NCBI GenBank assembly: GCA_029961685.1 | Contig: JARWKL010000004.1 | Location: forward strand, 36,692,986-36,756,985 | Source: Aristolochia californica | Taxonomy: Eukaryota; Streptophyta; Magnoliopsida; Piperales; Aristolochiaceae | DNA: 64,000 nt | Direction of reading: 5' to 3' | Shown here: positions 1 through 12,893 of the stretch, in pieces | Layout: every line of letters starts with the position of its first letter | How positions within the stretch are numbered: position 1 is the first letter of the stretch | Program-made: the position numbers and the translations under genes | Notes under the pieces: generated by a model | Databases searched by the model: none | What the model saw: only the letters and a program-made list of their open reading frames with translations | What the model was told of the DNA's origin: nothing

Positions 1-1300
1 TTTTGTTCTCCCCTCACTTGGATATTCTAGTCACATAAAATTTAATTAGCACAACACATGGAATTCTTTATTTTTTTATATTTTTTCTTCTTCTTCACCC
101 TCTCAAGCTAGATGTCTCTTTATTCTTTACGAGGAGACCCAGCTTATGACAAAATAATTGTGAGAGAAGAAAAATCACCACTCATCCCATGACAAAACTC
201 CAACTCCAATATGAAATGGCCACTCAAATTTAAAGGCTGTCCAACCAATTTTAGGACAATGAAAAGTGTTTGATCAAATTTTAAGGGTAGCTCAAAATAC
301 CACTTGGATTAAAAAAGAAATGAATTAAGCTAGATGTAGTGCGTATTCTTGATCTTTGCAGGTAGTAGACCTATAGACATTGCTCTGAAGTGATTTTGAA
401 AAACACAACTTGAAGAGAGTACTTAGAGGAATTAATAGTATGAATAGAAATATAGCAACTCTTGTACTTCAAATGGAAGGAGGCACACATGCAACTCTTC
501 ATACTTCCAAGTAAGAAGGAAACACTTTTAGACCAATACATGGATAAAAAGTGACAAGGTTTGACTCAAGAGGGAGAAAAAATAATTCTTCTAGGAATAT
601 GATGATTAAAGAAACTTCAAAAAAAAACTCCAACAAGAAATTTTTGAGATGGAATACAATCATGGAAAGTTTCTTAAAATAGACTTTTCATATGAGGCAA
701 TTACTTTTTAACATACCTTGACCAATTTGGAAAGAAAATATTTAAGAGAGAAATTCTAGACTAAGGGAAATTATGGAAACTAATATTTAGAATTTAAAAT
801 GAGGAAATAATATTTTCTGATGTAAAATTTTCAAACTTTGTTAAAAAGGGATAAACTTCTCTTAAAATAGCTAATGTAAATCAAAGAAATGACACTCTTA
901 ATGAAGGAAAGATACTTAACTTGGTAAAATTTTTGGTAGAGTTTGAAACAAATAGAAAACTTAACTAAGATTAGCAATTCAAAAAGTAAAGCAAAAAAAA
1001 TGGTTAAATTTGGATTTTCGCATACAACAAGCTACCAATATGACCTTTAAATCTTCCAATATGGTTATCTCTCTCTAGCATGATTGGATTGAGAAAAGGT
1101 TTATTGGGATAGAAATTAGACTCACAAAGAGTTTTCTTGAGATAGAATTCTCTACGTAAATTCTCAGTCGTTTTGGTACAAATTATTAAAAAAGTTGAGG
1201 TCTTTTGCTGTTACTCGAAAGTTTTCAGTTGTTTGACCTTTGTTGCTTTAGATGTCAATTTCTCATTATAGAAAAATCTATTGCAAAAAAAGGGGGGGTA
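1..1300 (-). mobile_element. Degraded copy of the non-coding LTR element family, partial
   Basis: No gene. On the minus strand the sequence matches, in order and with heavy divergence, the internal region of the non-coding LTR elements at 28523-32194 and 53833-55600. Shared landmarks are the block around 20-60 (CACATAAAA followed by an ACATATGGAAT-like word) and the block at 1000-1290 (a TTTGGATTTTCGCATACAACA-like word, then TATGACCTTTAAATCTTCCAATAT, later CTCGAAAG and TGACCTTTG). About 330-1000 is A-rich and not clearly alignable. No LTR is visible, so this is an internal fragment cut by the window edge. Orientation is inferred from the other copies. Confidence 0.5.
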
Positions 1301-2683
1301 GGGCTTGAAGATCTTTTCAACAATATATAATTTTCTTTATGAAAATTATGGTAACATAGTAAAATTTCAAGAAAAACAAGAATTGGGAAAGAAGAAGATT
1401 AAAGGGAAAAATGAAAAGCTCCTTTTTTTCTTTTTCTTCTTCTTCTTGTTCCTCCCTTTTCCATGACAGGGTCTTTACTTGTTTTGGTACTATGTTGATT
1501 TCTATGACCATCACATGAATACAAAAGATCTCAAGAAATGAGAGAAGAGAAGAAAGAGAGAAAAAGCAGAGAAGAGCTAGTGGTTCCATATGCCCATTGC
1601 ACTATAATTATAGTTATAAAAAAATGTTTATAATATCAATAGTACCTATAAGGTAACAACTCTTAAGAAAAAAATGACATAAAAGGAGATACACCAACTT
1701 GTATCTTATTGAAGAGTTATCCTATTTAGCATAATGCTACCCTACACAAACGGGTCTCTTAACAATATATAAAGCTAAGCATGGGTTTCAACCAAGTCAT
1801 TTGATCCCAAAATTAAAGACCCATCAAAATTAATTTGCCATCAAATCATGCTCATGAACATGTTGAGGGGATATAGCCTAGATGAAGGTGCATGTATATG
1901 TTCAGCTCATTAGGGACAAGAGTATTCGTCCAAATGGTGAGTGAAAAAGACGGACACAACAACTACGTGTAGAGGATAGCATCTGAATTGGTATGATAAA
2001 ATATAGCGAGAATCCACCACTGACTAATCTAGCTTGTCACCAGCAGCTTCTCCTTAAATATGAGTTGTAAAAACCATTGGATCTTCCGTCAGCATTTCAC
2101 CATTTGAGCGGGCACAAAGATTTCAGCTCAAATACGATTTATACGTCAAAATTAATTCTGGCTGATTTAATTGCTCCCCCACTCCTTTACAAAAAAAAAC
2201 AAAAAAAAAAAAAAAAAGAGTTTGAGAACCACTTCATAGGTGATGTACATAATTAACTTTAAAACCCATCACAGTTAACCGCCCATTACAGGCCCTTTTT
2301 TTTTTTAATTTCAGGCAAACAACAGAAAGAGAGCATCACGGCTTAAATTCCTATACATGCTATGGTGATAAAATCGAATCCTCTGATGGATCATATACAT
2401 TCTCCCATCATTAATGTTAGAGACACCAATTGCAAACACCACTAGAACCTCTTTCCCCACTTTGGAATATAAAAAGTACGCAAAGGATCCTCCATGCCTG
2501 CCTCAACCGAAGGGGAAACAATAAGACAGAAATGCTCCTAGTTGGCTCCTCTTTCTATTTACCAAAATCTTAAAGAGTTATAATGTGAGATGGCCCAGTT
2601 AGTCTCCCTTCTTCAGTGGATTCTTAAGTGCCTTTCTCTCTCAGATGATCAAGTCACCCGGAATCTCCTTTTAGTGCCTTACT
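1301..2683. other. Gene-free stretch with the 3' UTR of the PHR-like gene
   Basis: No credible coding sequence. The 90-aa open frame at 1317-1589 is low-complexity and resembles no protein I know. There is an A-rich tract at about 2191-2217. The right part (roughly 2330-2683) is likely the 3' UTR of the minus-strand MYB-CC gene, because it directly follows its stop codon and is less AT-biased than the DNA to its left. Confidence 0.5.
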
Positions 2684-5600
2684 TTATTTTATACTGAAGT
2701 CACCCGGAACCTCTTCGACTTTGTTCTGCTTAGCAGCTGGGACAATGGTCTCACCTGAGCTAATTTCAGAAGATTCATGTATAGACATTTTCTGCTTGGT
2801 ACCTACCACCTGTTGGCAACTCTCGTCTATGATTTTTTCGCTACTCTGGTTGTTCTCACTCCCAGCCTGGGCATTTTCTGACCCTTCCACTTTGGCTCCA
2901 AAACTAGTTACATCAGACGATTGTGCAGCAGAGTCCTCCTTATCTAATGGGCATTTAAGCTTATCAATACCAGACTTGCACTGCTTCTCAAACATAATCT
3001 GGAGATACCTTCCTTGCTCTTCTATTCGCAGCTGCAGGTTTCTCTGTATCTGCTCAGACAAAACAAAAACAGGATTATGCTTGCGAACAAAACTCATACA
3101 TCAATAACATCTTTCTTCTCGAAAAGTTAAATAACATCTTTAAGGAACAGAGATAATATATAGATATAGCATTACTAAAACAAATATTGTGACCTATGAT
3201 CAAAATGTTTAATTGACAGTTCACGGTGCATTACACTATAACTTCCCAGTTAACAGAATAAGGCAAGCCAACAAGAAACTGAAGGCCTTTAAGAGTATCA
3301 ATTACTATTTTGACAAAATTGGCAATGTAGTTTAACGTCATTTGGCTTTTGAACAAGTGTTTTCTTTCATCAGGTTAAGAAACAAATACTCAATAACAAT
3401 TTAAAGCTACGATATGATTCTTGCCTCTAGTTGTTCATGTAACCGTTTCTGGACTTCCATTTGGAGCCGCAATGCTTCAGTAATTTCCATACCCCTGATA
3501 AAACAGAAGAAACTCAGTCAGTACAAGCATAATGTATTTTACTGAAAAAATGGAGTCTAGAAGAATAGAAAAAAGTGCCTTGCATAGCTTATGTGTGTTA
3601 ATAACCAAGTCAAAAGTCAAACTCTGAAACCTTGCATAATTAATCCTTTACAAAAGGTCAAATACAGCAGAAGAGGCGTTGACTATTTTTGAACTTGATT
3701 GTTTAAATCCAACTAGCAGTATGCAGTGCATAAAATATTGACAAGCATTGACTTACGTTTTAAGATCTAGTGATGAAATCTCATCCAGGGTATTCATCTT
3801 CCTCTCTGAAGCCCCTGGAACACGAGGAGATGTTTTAACAACAAAGTTAATGCTTGAGAGCATTGCCACATAGTTACCAAATATTAAACATGCTAGTTAC
3901 CTTCAGAGGAATCTGGTCTATACCTGGCTGTCCTATATTTCTGCAACCCAAGCAACAAGTGAGACTATCAGAAGAAGAAATATTGGTTTTCTAACAGAAC
4001 CAAAGAATAGATGAAAACATTCATATGGACCTGCAAGTGGCTCTTCACATGATAAATTGTTAATCCCTCAACTTTCATGAGCTTCAGCACGCCTTTCGGA
4101 GTAGCTCCTATTAACCAAAAATTTCTACCAAAATGAACAAAGAATTTCCCATGAAAAAAAATAACTCAGACAAAGAGTACTGTAGAAAGTCACTCACTTT
4201 CACTGCCACCAAGCTTATTCACAGCTTCCACAAAACGTACATGCAGTTCTGGGGTCCACCTCATACGAGGCCTGGTTGGGGCACTGTTCACTAAAGGTGA
4301 TGTATTAGGCAGGGAACCAGAACTAATGGGGATTGGCTGATGAATTTCTTGAGTGTTTGTGGAGAAATCAGTAGATGGCTTGGGTCCCTGATCTGAAGCC
4401 TACATATAAATGTTGAGAATTAACATCAAGTTTGTGTGAGGAACCACAGAGAAAAGCATGAACCTACATGTTAAGAGAGAGAGCTTGATTAAATTCTCCA
4501 GTGAGTACTTAAATGACACGTGTTACAATTGCAAGCAAACCTGAACCTCTCCATTGAAAAGAGTCCAGCCATGAAAGACCATGATTTAAAAAAGTAATCA
4601 GTGCTTGAAGGCCTCCACATAGGTAGGTAAGTGAAATTTTATTAATGATTGAGTTATGAGTCCATCAATGAAATGGTAAAGTTTGACCAGAGGGTGAGAT
4701 TTTGAACCAAGGCCCATTGATGGAGGCACCCAATGATTAGTGAGGTTTAGCTGCCGGCACAGCAAATAGAGCAGCTGATACACCTGATGATACGCAGACC
4801 AGGCCTAGACATCAGAAATATCATCAATTGGACAAACCTAAATTCCTCAGATCAATGACCTTCTTGGTAAGGAGTATAAGTTTCATGGTTAAAAGAAGAA
4901 GCTGTTACTCAAAGTCGGCAGTCTATCCAAGGGATGAATACTATGTACACAGGGGAACACAGATACAGGAGATGCCAATCAATTGGTAGATCCAGCTGCC
5001 CATGAACAGGAGCCATACATAGATCCTAGCACTAGGTACACTCAGAGGACTGAGTCAGCTCATTTCCTGAAACTATCAAATAAGAAAGTAACTGGAATAT
5101 CCACCAGCTCGAGAGGATGTCACTTACTATTGGTTCCAGAGCAGTAGCATTTGTATCTGCAAGAAAGTCACACCAGTTATCATTATCAGTAATTAGCTGA
5201 TCTTCCAATTCCTGCCAAGTGTTTCTTTTTGAAGGGTCACCAGGTATCATCCCACTACTTTGGATTAGATTTTGCTGGAAAGAGACTGGATTCTCAGGGA
5301 ACTCAAGAAAGTTTTGAATTGCATTTGCAGACCAATCACTTGGTTCTTTTGGAAAACTACCACATGTGGCTGGTTGATACAGAGTCATCTGAGAGGAACT
5401 TGTTAAGGGCAAAGATTCTCCACTATTTGATGAGTGGGAAACAAAAGGGTAACTTTGAGACCTATCGTTGTGTACAATGGGAGAAAACTGAAGATCTGAA
5501 GAGAATCCTGAAACTGTTGAAAACAAGTGTCCAACAACTGAACTGTTTGAGAGTAATGGAGTTGGATGGGGGTTCATGGTTCTTAGTTCTCTTTCTATAG

Positions 5601-5727
5601 AAACCTGTTGGGAATCTGGTAATTTGGGGTGTTTTTGTTCAAGGGCAACTGGCAGAACTGGTAAGGATGATGACGTGACTCCAGAGACACCTATGTGAGA
5701 AAGCTCTTTCATTTCTGATCTATGCAT
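2684..5727 (-). CDS. MYB-CC (GARP) transcription factor of the PHR1/PHL family
   Basis: Nuclear DNA-binding regulator of the phosphate starvation response family; PHR1-type proteins bind GNATATNC sites, usually as dimers, and interact with SPX proteins through the coiled coil (family knowledge). I read seven coding exons on the minus strand: 5128-5727, 4198-4399, 4031-4107, 3901-3940, 3757-3814, 3425-3494 and 2684-3049, 1413 nt, giving 470 aa. All joins keep frame. Residues about 243-300 form the single MYB/GARP repeat (starting [20 protein letters not shown], ending in SHLQKYR). Residues about 316-370 form the MYB-CC coiled coil with the hallmark LHEQLE. The N-terminal 200 residues are Ser-rich with the conserved [13 protein letters not shown] region. 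Six donors are standard or near-standard; the donor after the LHEQLE exon is GC. The first in-frame ATG is at 5727, but the frame continues upstream through codons for EARPALS, the usual family start, where ATG is replaced by ACG at 5749-5751. PHL1/PHR1 assignment within the family is not certain. Confidence 0.93.
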
Positions 5728-7900
5728 TGATAGAGCAGGGCGTGCTTCCGTCTGTTTCCATTTAACAAATCAAACCCCAAATTAATCTACGTATCCACTC
5801 AACATGAAATCTGCAAAGGCTTCATCACTGTCAACTATTATCTGCAGAAAAAGAGAACACATCACTATAGGAAAAAAAATGGATGGACAAAGAAAAAAAG
5901 GTTAATTATGTTATGCAATGAAGTTAAAGCTGGCTAAAGAAAATTTTGCTAAAGAAACAGTGACAAGTTTAAACAGGGAGATTGTATGCCTAACTGCTAT
6001 TGTCTCAAGTAAAAAGCTTGATCTGGTATCGTTCTTAATGGAGACAAGTCACCAATTTCATCTTGCATTCAAATTCTGGAACTAGCCAATAAAACTTCAT
6101 CTAATTGATTAAAAAAAACTTTGTAACAAGAAATTTTTTTATATTCCTAAACTATATTATTTGATAGGATAACTGTGGACAAAGTGACATCACAGTCTTA
6201 TTCACATAGAAATTAATTAGCACAGTACATGATGAAGGATGAGAGGGGAAGTAGCATCCCGTATGAGAATCATAAAGTGAGCTAGCAGGAATTTGACAAT
6301 TTTTTTATTGTGGTCGTTTAGTAAACCATTGCGACAAATAGACATGTAGATTGATTGGAGAAAAGGGATCTGACAACCATGATGAGCAAATCCTTAGAAG
6401 CACCACCAACCATTGCGAGGACTATTAAAACAGTTCATTCTAGCATACCATGGAGTAAGTTTCATGCACAGTAAAGAAGTCAAAGAAACACAGTCAACAA
6501 GGTTTTGTCATGCAAAAAAATTTATAATTATGTAAAATCTTCAAATCAGAATCGGCAACAGTCACTGAAGGAGTAATAATAGTAGCAGGCAGCAGAAAAC
6601 GACAAATTTTGGAAACAAAAATATTTATGGACTAGAAACTTTGTATCTTGAGCTTCCAAGCCTAGCTTTAACAGCAGTATATGACGAAACAACTTCCAAA
6701 AGTATATATTTATTTTCGAGAACGAATTCATATTTTGCCGAGTTGAGATTCAAAGTTGCTATGATGGAAGAAATTCCCAACTTTTTACACTTTCTGAAAA
6801 TAGGCGGTGCATAAGAGGAGAATGAACCTTTGGTGTTCCTTCAAGTAGTAATAAAAAAATAAAAATAAAAATTTTGAAGCAAAACGAACAGCTAAAGAAA
6901 ATAACTGTGAATCACATAACAATCCTGGGATTCACTGTCTGAGGTCACAATCTGCGTGGACACTTTTCATTGCTTATAATAGGAATTTTACCAACAAGAC
7001 AACACGAAACATAGACCACCCAAGAAGCGAAACATAATAGTAAACACACGATGATTCCTATCCAAAAAAAAATTTTAAAAAAAAAAGTACAAAGAAACAA
7101 AAAAGAAACAAAACATCCTCCTGCAACAAAATTGTATCTTCATCTGTGCCTAATCGAGACATACATAATAAATCATCGACCCGAGAATAAAAAACCAAAC
7201 TATATACATAAATACACGAAAAAGAACTATCAATAACGCAAAAGGGAATCCCTGATTAAATATAAGAACAAACATTTACGACATGACTTTTTCAAAAATT
7301 TGCAAAAATTATGGCGCAGCAAAGGCGAATATATTCTAAAAGTTTACCAAGAGCAGGGCGAAATCGCAGAGCGGAGCAGCAAGTAAGCGAGTATGTTTCA
7401 AAATCGTGTGCTGTTAGGGGCTTCTCTGCGGAGAGAGGGAGACGAATACAACAGAATAATCCGACATGAGTGGGGTTCTGAATTCCATCTGTGCCTCGAC
7501 GAAAGCAAGTGCCCGATAACAGAGGGGGCGACGAGTGCGCCTCCGTCGCGTGTTGTAATGCGTTGCACGGGGGAAAAGTACGTGGGTCATACGGACGCTA
7601 TTTTGACGCAAAATTGAATTATTCGCAGTTTTCCGATAAAAGCGCTACTTTACGCGGGACTTTACGATTCGGCTGACTCAGTGAGTCTCTGGGACGGCAA
7701 GAAGAAAGAACACGTTTTTTACTGTAATTGGAACATCGATTTGGATCTCCGATTAGACCGCCGATAATTTTCAATCCGATTCGAGACCTCGGGAAACTGA
7801 GTGGACCTATGGGCTAACTGCTGCGTGCGGCTGTAACGGTCCGGGTCTCGGGAAAGAGAGATACGTTGAGCACGGCGACTGAAGACTTTAGAATATCTTT
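5728..7900 (-). promoter_or_regulatory. Leader exon, leader intron and promoter region of the PHR-like gene
   Basis: A likely acceptor (CAG, 5752-5754) lies directly upstream of the extended reading frame. A candidate donor (CTTG then GTAAAC) is at about 7344-7349, so a leader intron of about 1.6 kb is likely, with a non-coding first exon around 7350-7650. That stretch is clearly richer in GC and CpG than its surroundings, as is common at plant gene starts. The several open frames at 7390-7920 are shadows of this composition. I did not find a clear TATA box or a GNATATNC site. If the intron were retained, a short upstream frame beginning at the ATG of ATGGAAACAG would overlap the ATG at 5727. 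Confidence 0.5.
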
Positions 7901-8133
7901 CTTTTTCATTACGAGTCACCGATCACTAGCCAATTCGACTTGGTTAAACTTGATACTTCTCCTAGAATTATTTGCTGTTGATTGCTACTGTCTTATGTAC
8001 CCTCTACTAACTAGACCACACAAGAGCGTGAAGTTCCTATATGTTTTATGACATCACCCTTCTTCTATGCCTTACCGTAAACGCCTATAAACATACATGA
8101 ACAAATAAAAATAGAAAGTTTAAACCTTGGCAC

Positions 8134-8543
8134 TAGAGGTGGGCATTTGGTCAGATTTTATAGGAACCTCGACTCAAAAAACCTAGATTTAGGTTTCTAA
8201 TTTCATCACATGGGTCGGGGATGGTGCAGGCAAAAAAAAAAAACCATTGGGTTTCAGGTTAGGTATAGGTTTTCCTAAACCCGATCTAAATCCAACCCCA
8301 ACCCGACTCACTTATAAGACAGAGATATAAAACAAGGTTACGACGGGATGGGTGGTGTTTAAGTCTGGTTTACGGGGATGGGGGGAAGGTAGGGTTACGA
8401 AGATTGTCATTGGGTTGGAACTGGGTTTGACGATTCAGATTTTTTTTTAGGTTTTTTTTCAGGTTTGGGTTTTAGGGTCGGGGATCTGGTTTAAGTTTGG
8501 GTTTTGATTAACCCGACCCCAACCCAACCCGTGCCCACCCCTA
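8134..8543. mobile_element. Candidate hAT-like MITE with terminal inverted repeats
   Basis: About 410 bp bounded by TAGAGGTGGGCA on the left and the reverse complement of TAGGGGTGGGCA on the right. The inside is rich in GGGTTTGGG/CCCAACCC words that read as mirrored copies, so most of the element could fold on itself. The AGGGGTGGGCA-type end is common in plant hAT MITEs (family knowledge). An exact 8-bp target duplication is not visible, so the class is tentative. Confidence 0.5.
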
Positions 8544-11188
8544 CCTCGCTTCCCATGCGTTCTGCAACCATAAAGATATATTTAAACACTTGGGAAAGTA
8601 AAACACAATATATACCATCAATAAATACATGACATCTTGTTACGCCTCATTCAAACATAAACGATCAAAGACAGAAAAGACATAGTTTATCTCTTGCCAT
8701 TTTCGTCTCCTCTCAAACGGCAATCTATTTGAAAAAAAACACGAAACTTTTGTTTACTTACATCCCACCATTGTAATAATGAAAAGGAGAATAGAAAAGA
8801 AAAAAAAATTGTGCCTTGTAGGAGAAGGAGAGCAAAGAAAAGTTCAATTTTCCTCAAAACTCCAAATTTTCATTGTTTCATTTATATTCTCCCCTTTTCT
8901 TTTATCAAATACATCATGTTGCTATAAGAACGAGAATGAAGGCAAAGACAAGAATGTGAAGGAGAATAGAAGAAAAAAAATTTTCTTTGTCATAACAAGA
9001 AGGAGACCCTCCATTTACATGTTTACTAGGTTTAATTTCTAATTTTTCCTTTTTTTTCCTCTACTCTTTTGAAGTTGAGAGACTTATCATGCATGTTACT
9101 TGGCTTTATTCGTAGTTGATGTGTTGTTGCACTTTGATTTTGTGTCATTCTTTTCATTGTTTAAACAAATGCAACTATAAAATCATTTGGATTCAGGCTC
9201 TAATTTACCTTGTATTATAGATATTTGATTTTGTTGATGTCTTGTGTCTTTTTCTTCTCCTTTCTTTACTTCTAACATCTCTCTCTCTCTCTTTCTATGG
9301 TTTTTCTTCCTCCACTTTTCCTCTTCATTCTCTCATTTATTTATTGTGACTTGTTAGTTGCCAATTTGACGGTTCCACTAGTCTTGATTCATGTATTTTC
9401 CTATTGTAGTTTTCTACAAGTCCATGACGGTCTAGGGAATTTGACGTAGATGGCACCTGGTCACCAACTTCTCTTACCCAAAGGTCATCAATTATCTCTA
9501 GCTCGAGCAATCAAATCCATTGATGATTGAGGCTACTAGAGTGATCCAGTATTAGGAGAGGGGGGGAGATAGGTCTCTCGCACTCTCTTCTCCCACTCGG
9601 CCTTCCTCCCTCGATTTTTTTTTCTTCTGCTCTCTTCTTCCTCTCGTCTTCATACTCCCTTCAGCTTCTTCTCCCTTTGTCGTCTTCGCATCTCTTCTCC
9701 CTTGATCATCGTCGCATCTCCTCTCCTTGTCTCTCTCGGCCTCCCTCTTCCTTCTCCCTCTCATTTCCTTCAAATGAAGAAAACATTGTCATAGTACCGC
9801 TTCCTCCTCACTCTCCTCCTCCATGCTTGCCCAATTCGTCTGAAGAAAGCGATCTGTGGCTGAATTCACTGAAGCCCAAGAAGCAATTGCACAACCGCTG
9901 AGCTCTGGGTTTTTGAAATTCAGATTTTGATATAATTTACAAGGGATTTTCTAGGACAATGGAAGCGCCAAAATACCCATTTTGTCATTGATTTCGCCTC
10001 TTTGGTCCCTCCTGTTTCATCGAGTCAGACTATACAATATAAGGTTCTTCTTCATTGGGGTTTTTCTTCCCATCTTTATAAACATTATTTGTTTTTAAAA
10101 TATTGGGGGCGGGCATTGCATGAATCCTTTTCTCTAACTTATGATAAAAACGATTAGAAATAATTCATTAATACTCTATTCTATTTGAGTATATTATAAA
10201 AAATTATTCATTCTCTTGTTTACATCATATTTTTCATTTTAGGACACTAACACTGGAGTCTGTTTTCCCGCGCACTTGAACTTGTCTATACTAACACCCA
10301 ACTTGAAGCTGAGAGAGAAAGGAGGGCAGCTTAGAGGATGGGGGGTCAACCTCCTTTTTCTTGTTATCATTGTGATTATTATTAGTAGTAGTAATTAATG
10401 ACTATTTATTAGTACTAATTCTATTACTGTGACTTATTAGTAATAATTATATTACTATTATTATTAAGGACTTAGTTTATGAATCTTTAAGTTGTAGATT
10501 CTTTGTTTGAATAGGCATGTCACCATTTTATAGAACTACCTTGCTAGAACATAAACGAGATAAGGGAAATAATGATTTACAAAGATATATCTTCAAACTG
10601 ATTTTTATGAAACTTGCATGTATCCATGTTGATTTAGTTTTTTAATTTTTTACTCAAAAAAAATTATTTTCCTACTAAAATAATTGTTTTGTTACTAAAA
10701 TCACTATTTTTCCTACTAAAAGCATTGCTTTTCCATTATAATGCATGCTTATTTTTTTGTGGTTGGCTATTGTTGAACAATTCCCTATTCATCATACAAG
10801 CTTTCCTAAGATGTATGCAAAATTACAAGCTTGGTTACAGATTCAAAGAGTCAAAAATTTTCAAAGTTTTTTAGTTCTTGTTATTTCATTAGATCTAAGT
10901 TTTATTCTGTTTTATTGATTTTCTATGGTTGGTGGGATTCAGTGTTCCTAAAGACAAATTATTTTCCTATTTAGATATGATATTCAAGTTTATATTTTGG
11001 TTGTTCAACTCCAACTTTTTGCAAGGATTTTTGTGATCATGTTATATGTTGTCATTTCAATCTACATTTAGGCTCTATTCTAAAATTTATACTTTTTTTT
11101 AATAATTATGTGAGCCATGCAACATTTAATTTAAACTGATTTGGTTTATGTTTGTTGTTTGTAGGCCCAAATATTAAAAATGACACTA
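8544..11188. other. Gene-free stretch with low-complexity tracts
   Basis: No gene supported. Contains a CT microsatellite near 9278-9296, a pyrimidine-rich tract at about 9570-9770 (both strands give open frames of Ser/Pro/Leu or Arg/Glu/Lys that I treat as composition artefacts), and an ATT/AGT-rich stretch at 10375-10475. The rest is AT-rich. A weak resemblance of 10270-10310 to the end of the inverted-repeat element at 29531-30282 is noted but not enough to call a second copy. Confidence 0.5.
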
Positions 11189-12794
11189 TGTTATGGTCCC
11201 TAGCCATGGATCGAGTAACTCGGCGTGAGATTTGTGAATCCAACACTGTAATAGAGCTGCTGCTCTCGGTAAGGATGAAAAGGAGTTTCTTTTTCTTAGT
11301 TGTTCTCGGTAAGACTGAAAAGGAGTTTCCTTTTCTTGGTTTTCCTCGGTAAGGGATGAGAACCCTTGCTGTTCTCAGCCAGAAAGGGTTTGAACCCTTG
11401 GCTGCTCACGACTTAGAGGGTAAGGACCCTATTTGCAAGGTGTTGATGCTTATGTATGAGGGATTAGGAGTTCCTAATTCTGCCTTGCTCGATTAGAGGC
11501 TAAGGCATCTCTTTATAGGTTGGTCTTGGGTTGGGGATTGGGGAAACCCCTACTCTTGCTCGGAATGAAGGAGAGAAGCTCCCTCTTGCTGCTGTGACCG
11601 TAGGAAAGGCTACAGCCTCTAATGGAACTCAGAAACAGTAATTCAATCCTTCCCCCTTGGCTTAGGTAAGATCAATGCAAACCAGAATTCAAAAGAGAGA
11701 ATAAGCCCAAAATCAAGAGAGAACATGTTGTGGACTCAATAGCACACCGAGTCACACAACGAAGAAGACAACAACAACTCACTCAATAGGATTTAATTCT
11801 TATATTTCTTTGAGTAGGATTTATTTCTTATATTTTTTTAAGTAGGAGTTATTTCTAATTACTTTATATGTAAGGGCATTATGGGAAATTATTGTAACCC
11901 TAAACCTAAAACTCCTTGACGTGACCTATTTAAGGGAAATGTATGAATGAAATAGGTAAGCTTTGAGATTTTAGAATAACCTAGTCTAAACAGGTTGAGA
12001 TCACCTCTTGATCTCGAGTTTAGGGTTTACTCCAAAAATCCAACCTATCATTCACCCCCCATTGCCATCCATATTCACCCAAATTCATCCTTCATCATCC
12101 ATACTAAGAAGAGGAGCTTGCCCCTTTTCCAAGCCCAAAGAGAGGGTACTCCCTCTTTATCAACGTCAGCCACCATCAAGGGGTCTAACCCTCTTGACGA
12201 GCAGCAATTGGGGGAGTTTTCTGGTCATTCACGTAAGGAGATTAATTGTTGTTCCTAAGCTTGGAGCCAGCAAGGAAAGAGAGGGTAATCATTCATGCAC
12301 GTGGGCCGAGGCTTCCTACAAGCCAGGTGTACATAGCTTGACTTGCTACAACCAAATCAGGTTTGAAACCCTGATTTCCGTGAGAAGAAAAAGGTATTCT
12401 CCTTACTTTATTTTGGTCAACATTGATGGCTTAATTTCATATATTTAACAATCAAGATATTGTATCTATCAAGTCTTGTGCACGTGAGAGAAAACCAGCA
12501 AGGAAGATTTTTGTTTACCCTCATACCGAGTCCAGCAACTCGGTACCAATGCTGGATTCACAAATCCCACGCCGTGTTACACGATCCATGACTCGGGACC
12601 GTAACAGAACAATACCTGGAGCTCGTCAAGGAGACCTCCCAAACCCTAGAGCTCATCAAGGAGAACTCCAAACCCTGTTTAACCTAATTCAATACTTGTC
12701 TCTTCTATTTCTCTACCCTCTAAATAGGGTTTCACGTCATTAGAGTTTTAGGGCTTAATTTGATAATTCTGCCCCTGCGACCTGGATCCTTACA
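11189..12794 (-). repeat. 3' LTR of the chromovirus, split by a solo LTR
   Basis: The left end is well supported: the 250 bp from 11189 match 17274-17529. The right end near 12794 is inferred from a terminal CA and from a TATA-like CCCTATTTAGAG on the minus strand at about 12720-12732; the purine tract expected next to it is poor. Without the 886-bp insertion and target duplication the LTR would be about 720 bp. It contains two short tandem duplications: about 40 bp around 11260-11350 (CTCGGTAAG...GAAAAGGAGTTT) and 28-30 bp at 12619-12675 (GAGCTCGTCAAGGAGA / GAGCTCATCAAGGAGA). Confidence 0.65.
11726..12606 (+). mobile_element. Solo LTR, 881 bp, duplication GAACA
   Basis: Begins TGTTGTGGACTC and ends GGGACCGTAACA, flanked by GAACA at 11721-11725 and 12607-12611. 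A TATTTAAGGG promoter-like motif near 11928 puts it in plus orientation. Its last 60 bp (CACGCCGTGTTACACGATCC...) are related to the end of the surrounding chromovirus LTR, which lies on the opposite strand, so the two families are relatives. Two overlapping open frames (11995-12448) lie wholly inside and are not credited. No internal domain remains, as expected after LTR-LTR recombination. Confidence 0.85.
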
Positions 12795-12893
12795 TACTTA
12801 ATGAAAAAATATACTTAAAGTAATATAAAATATAAAATTTAAAAGTAATTAACTCAGTAGGTCATTGTTGCCTCCTTTGGGTGACTCGATGAG

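Noticed and set aside
2721..3107. 128-residue plus-strand open frame
   Set aside because: Antisense shadow of the last MYB-CC exon; no start context or protein similarity.
7390..7920. Several short frames on both strands
   Set aside because: GC-rich leader/promoter region of the PHR-like gene; frames overlap each other and match nothing.
9552..9901. Arg/Glu-rich and Ser/Pro-rich small proteins
   Set aside because: Pure consequence of a pyrimidine-rich tract.
11189..12606. DNA transposon with about 60-bp terminal inverted repeats
   Set aside because: The GAACA duplication shows that the right end belongs to a solo LTR starting at 11726, and the left end is the chromovirus LTR; the inverted match comes from related LTRs in opposite orientation.
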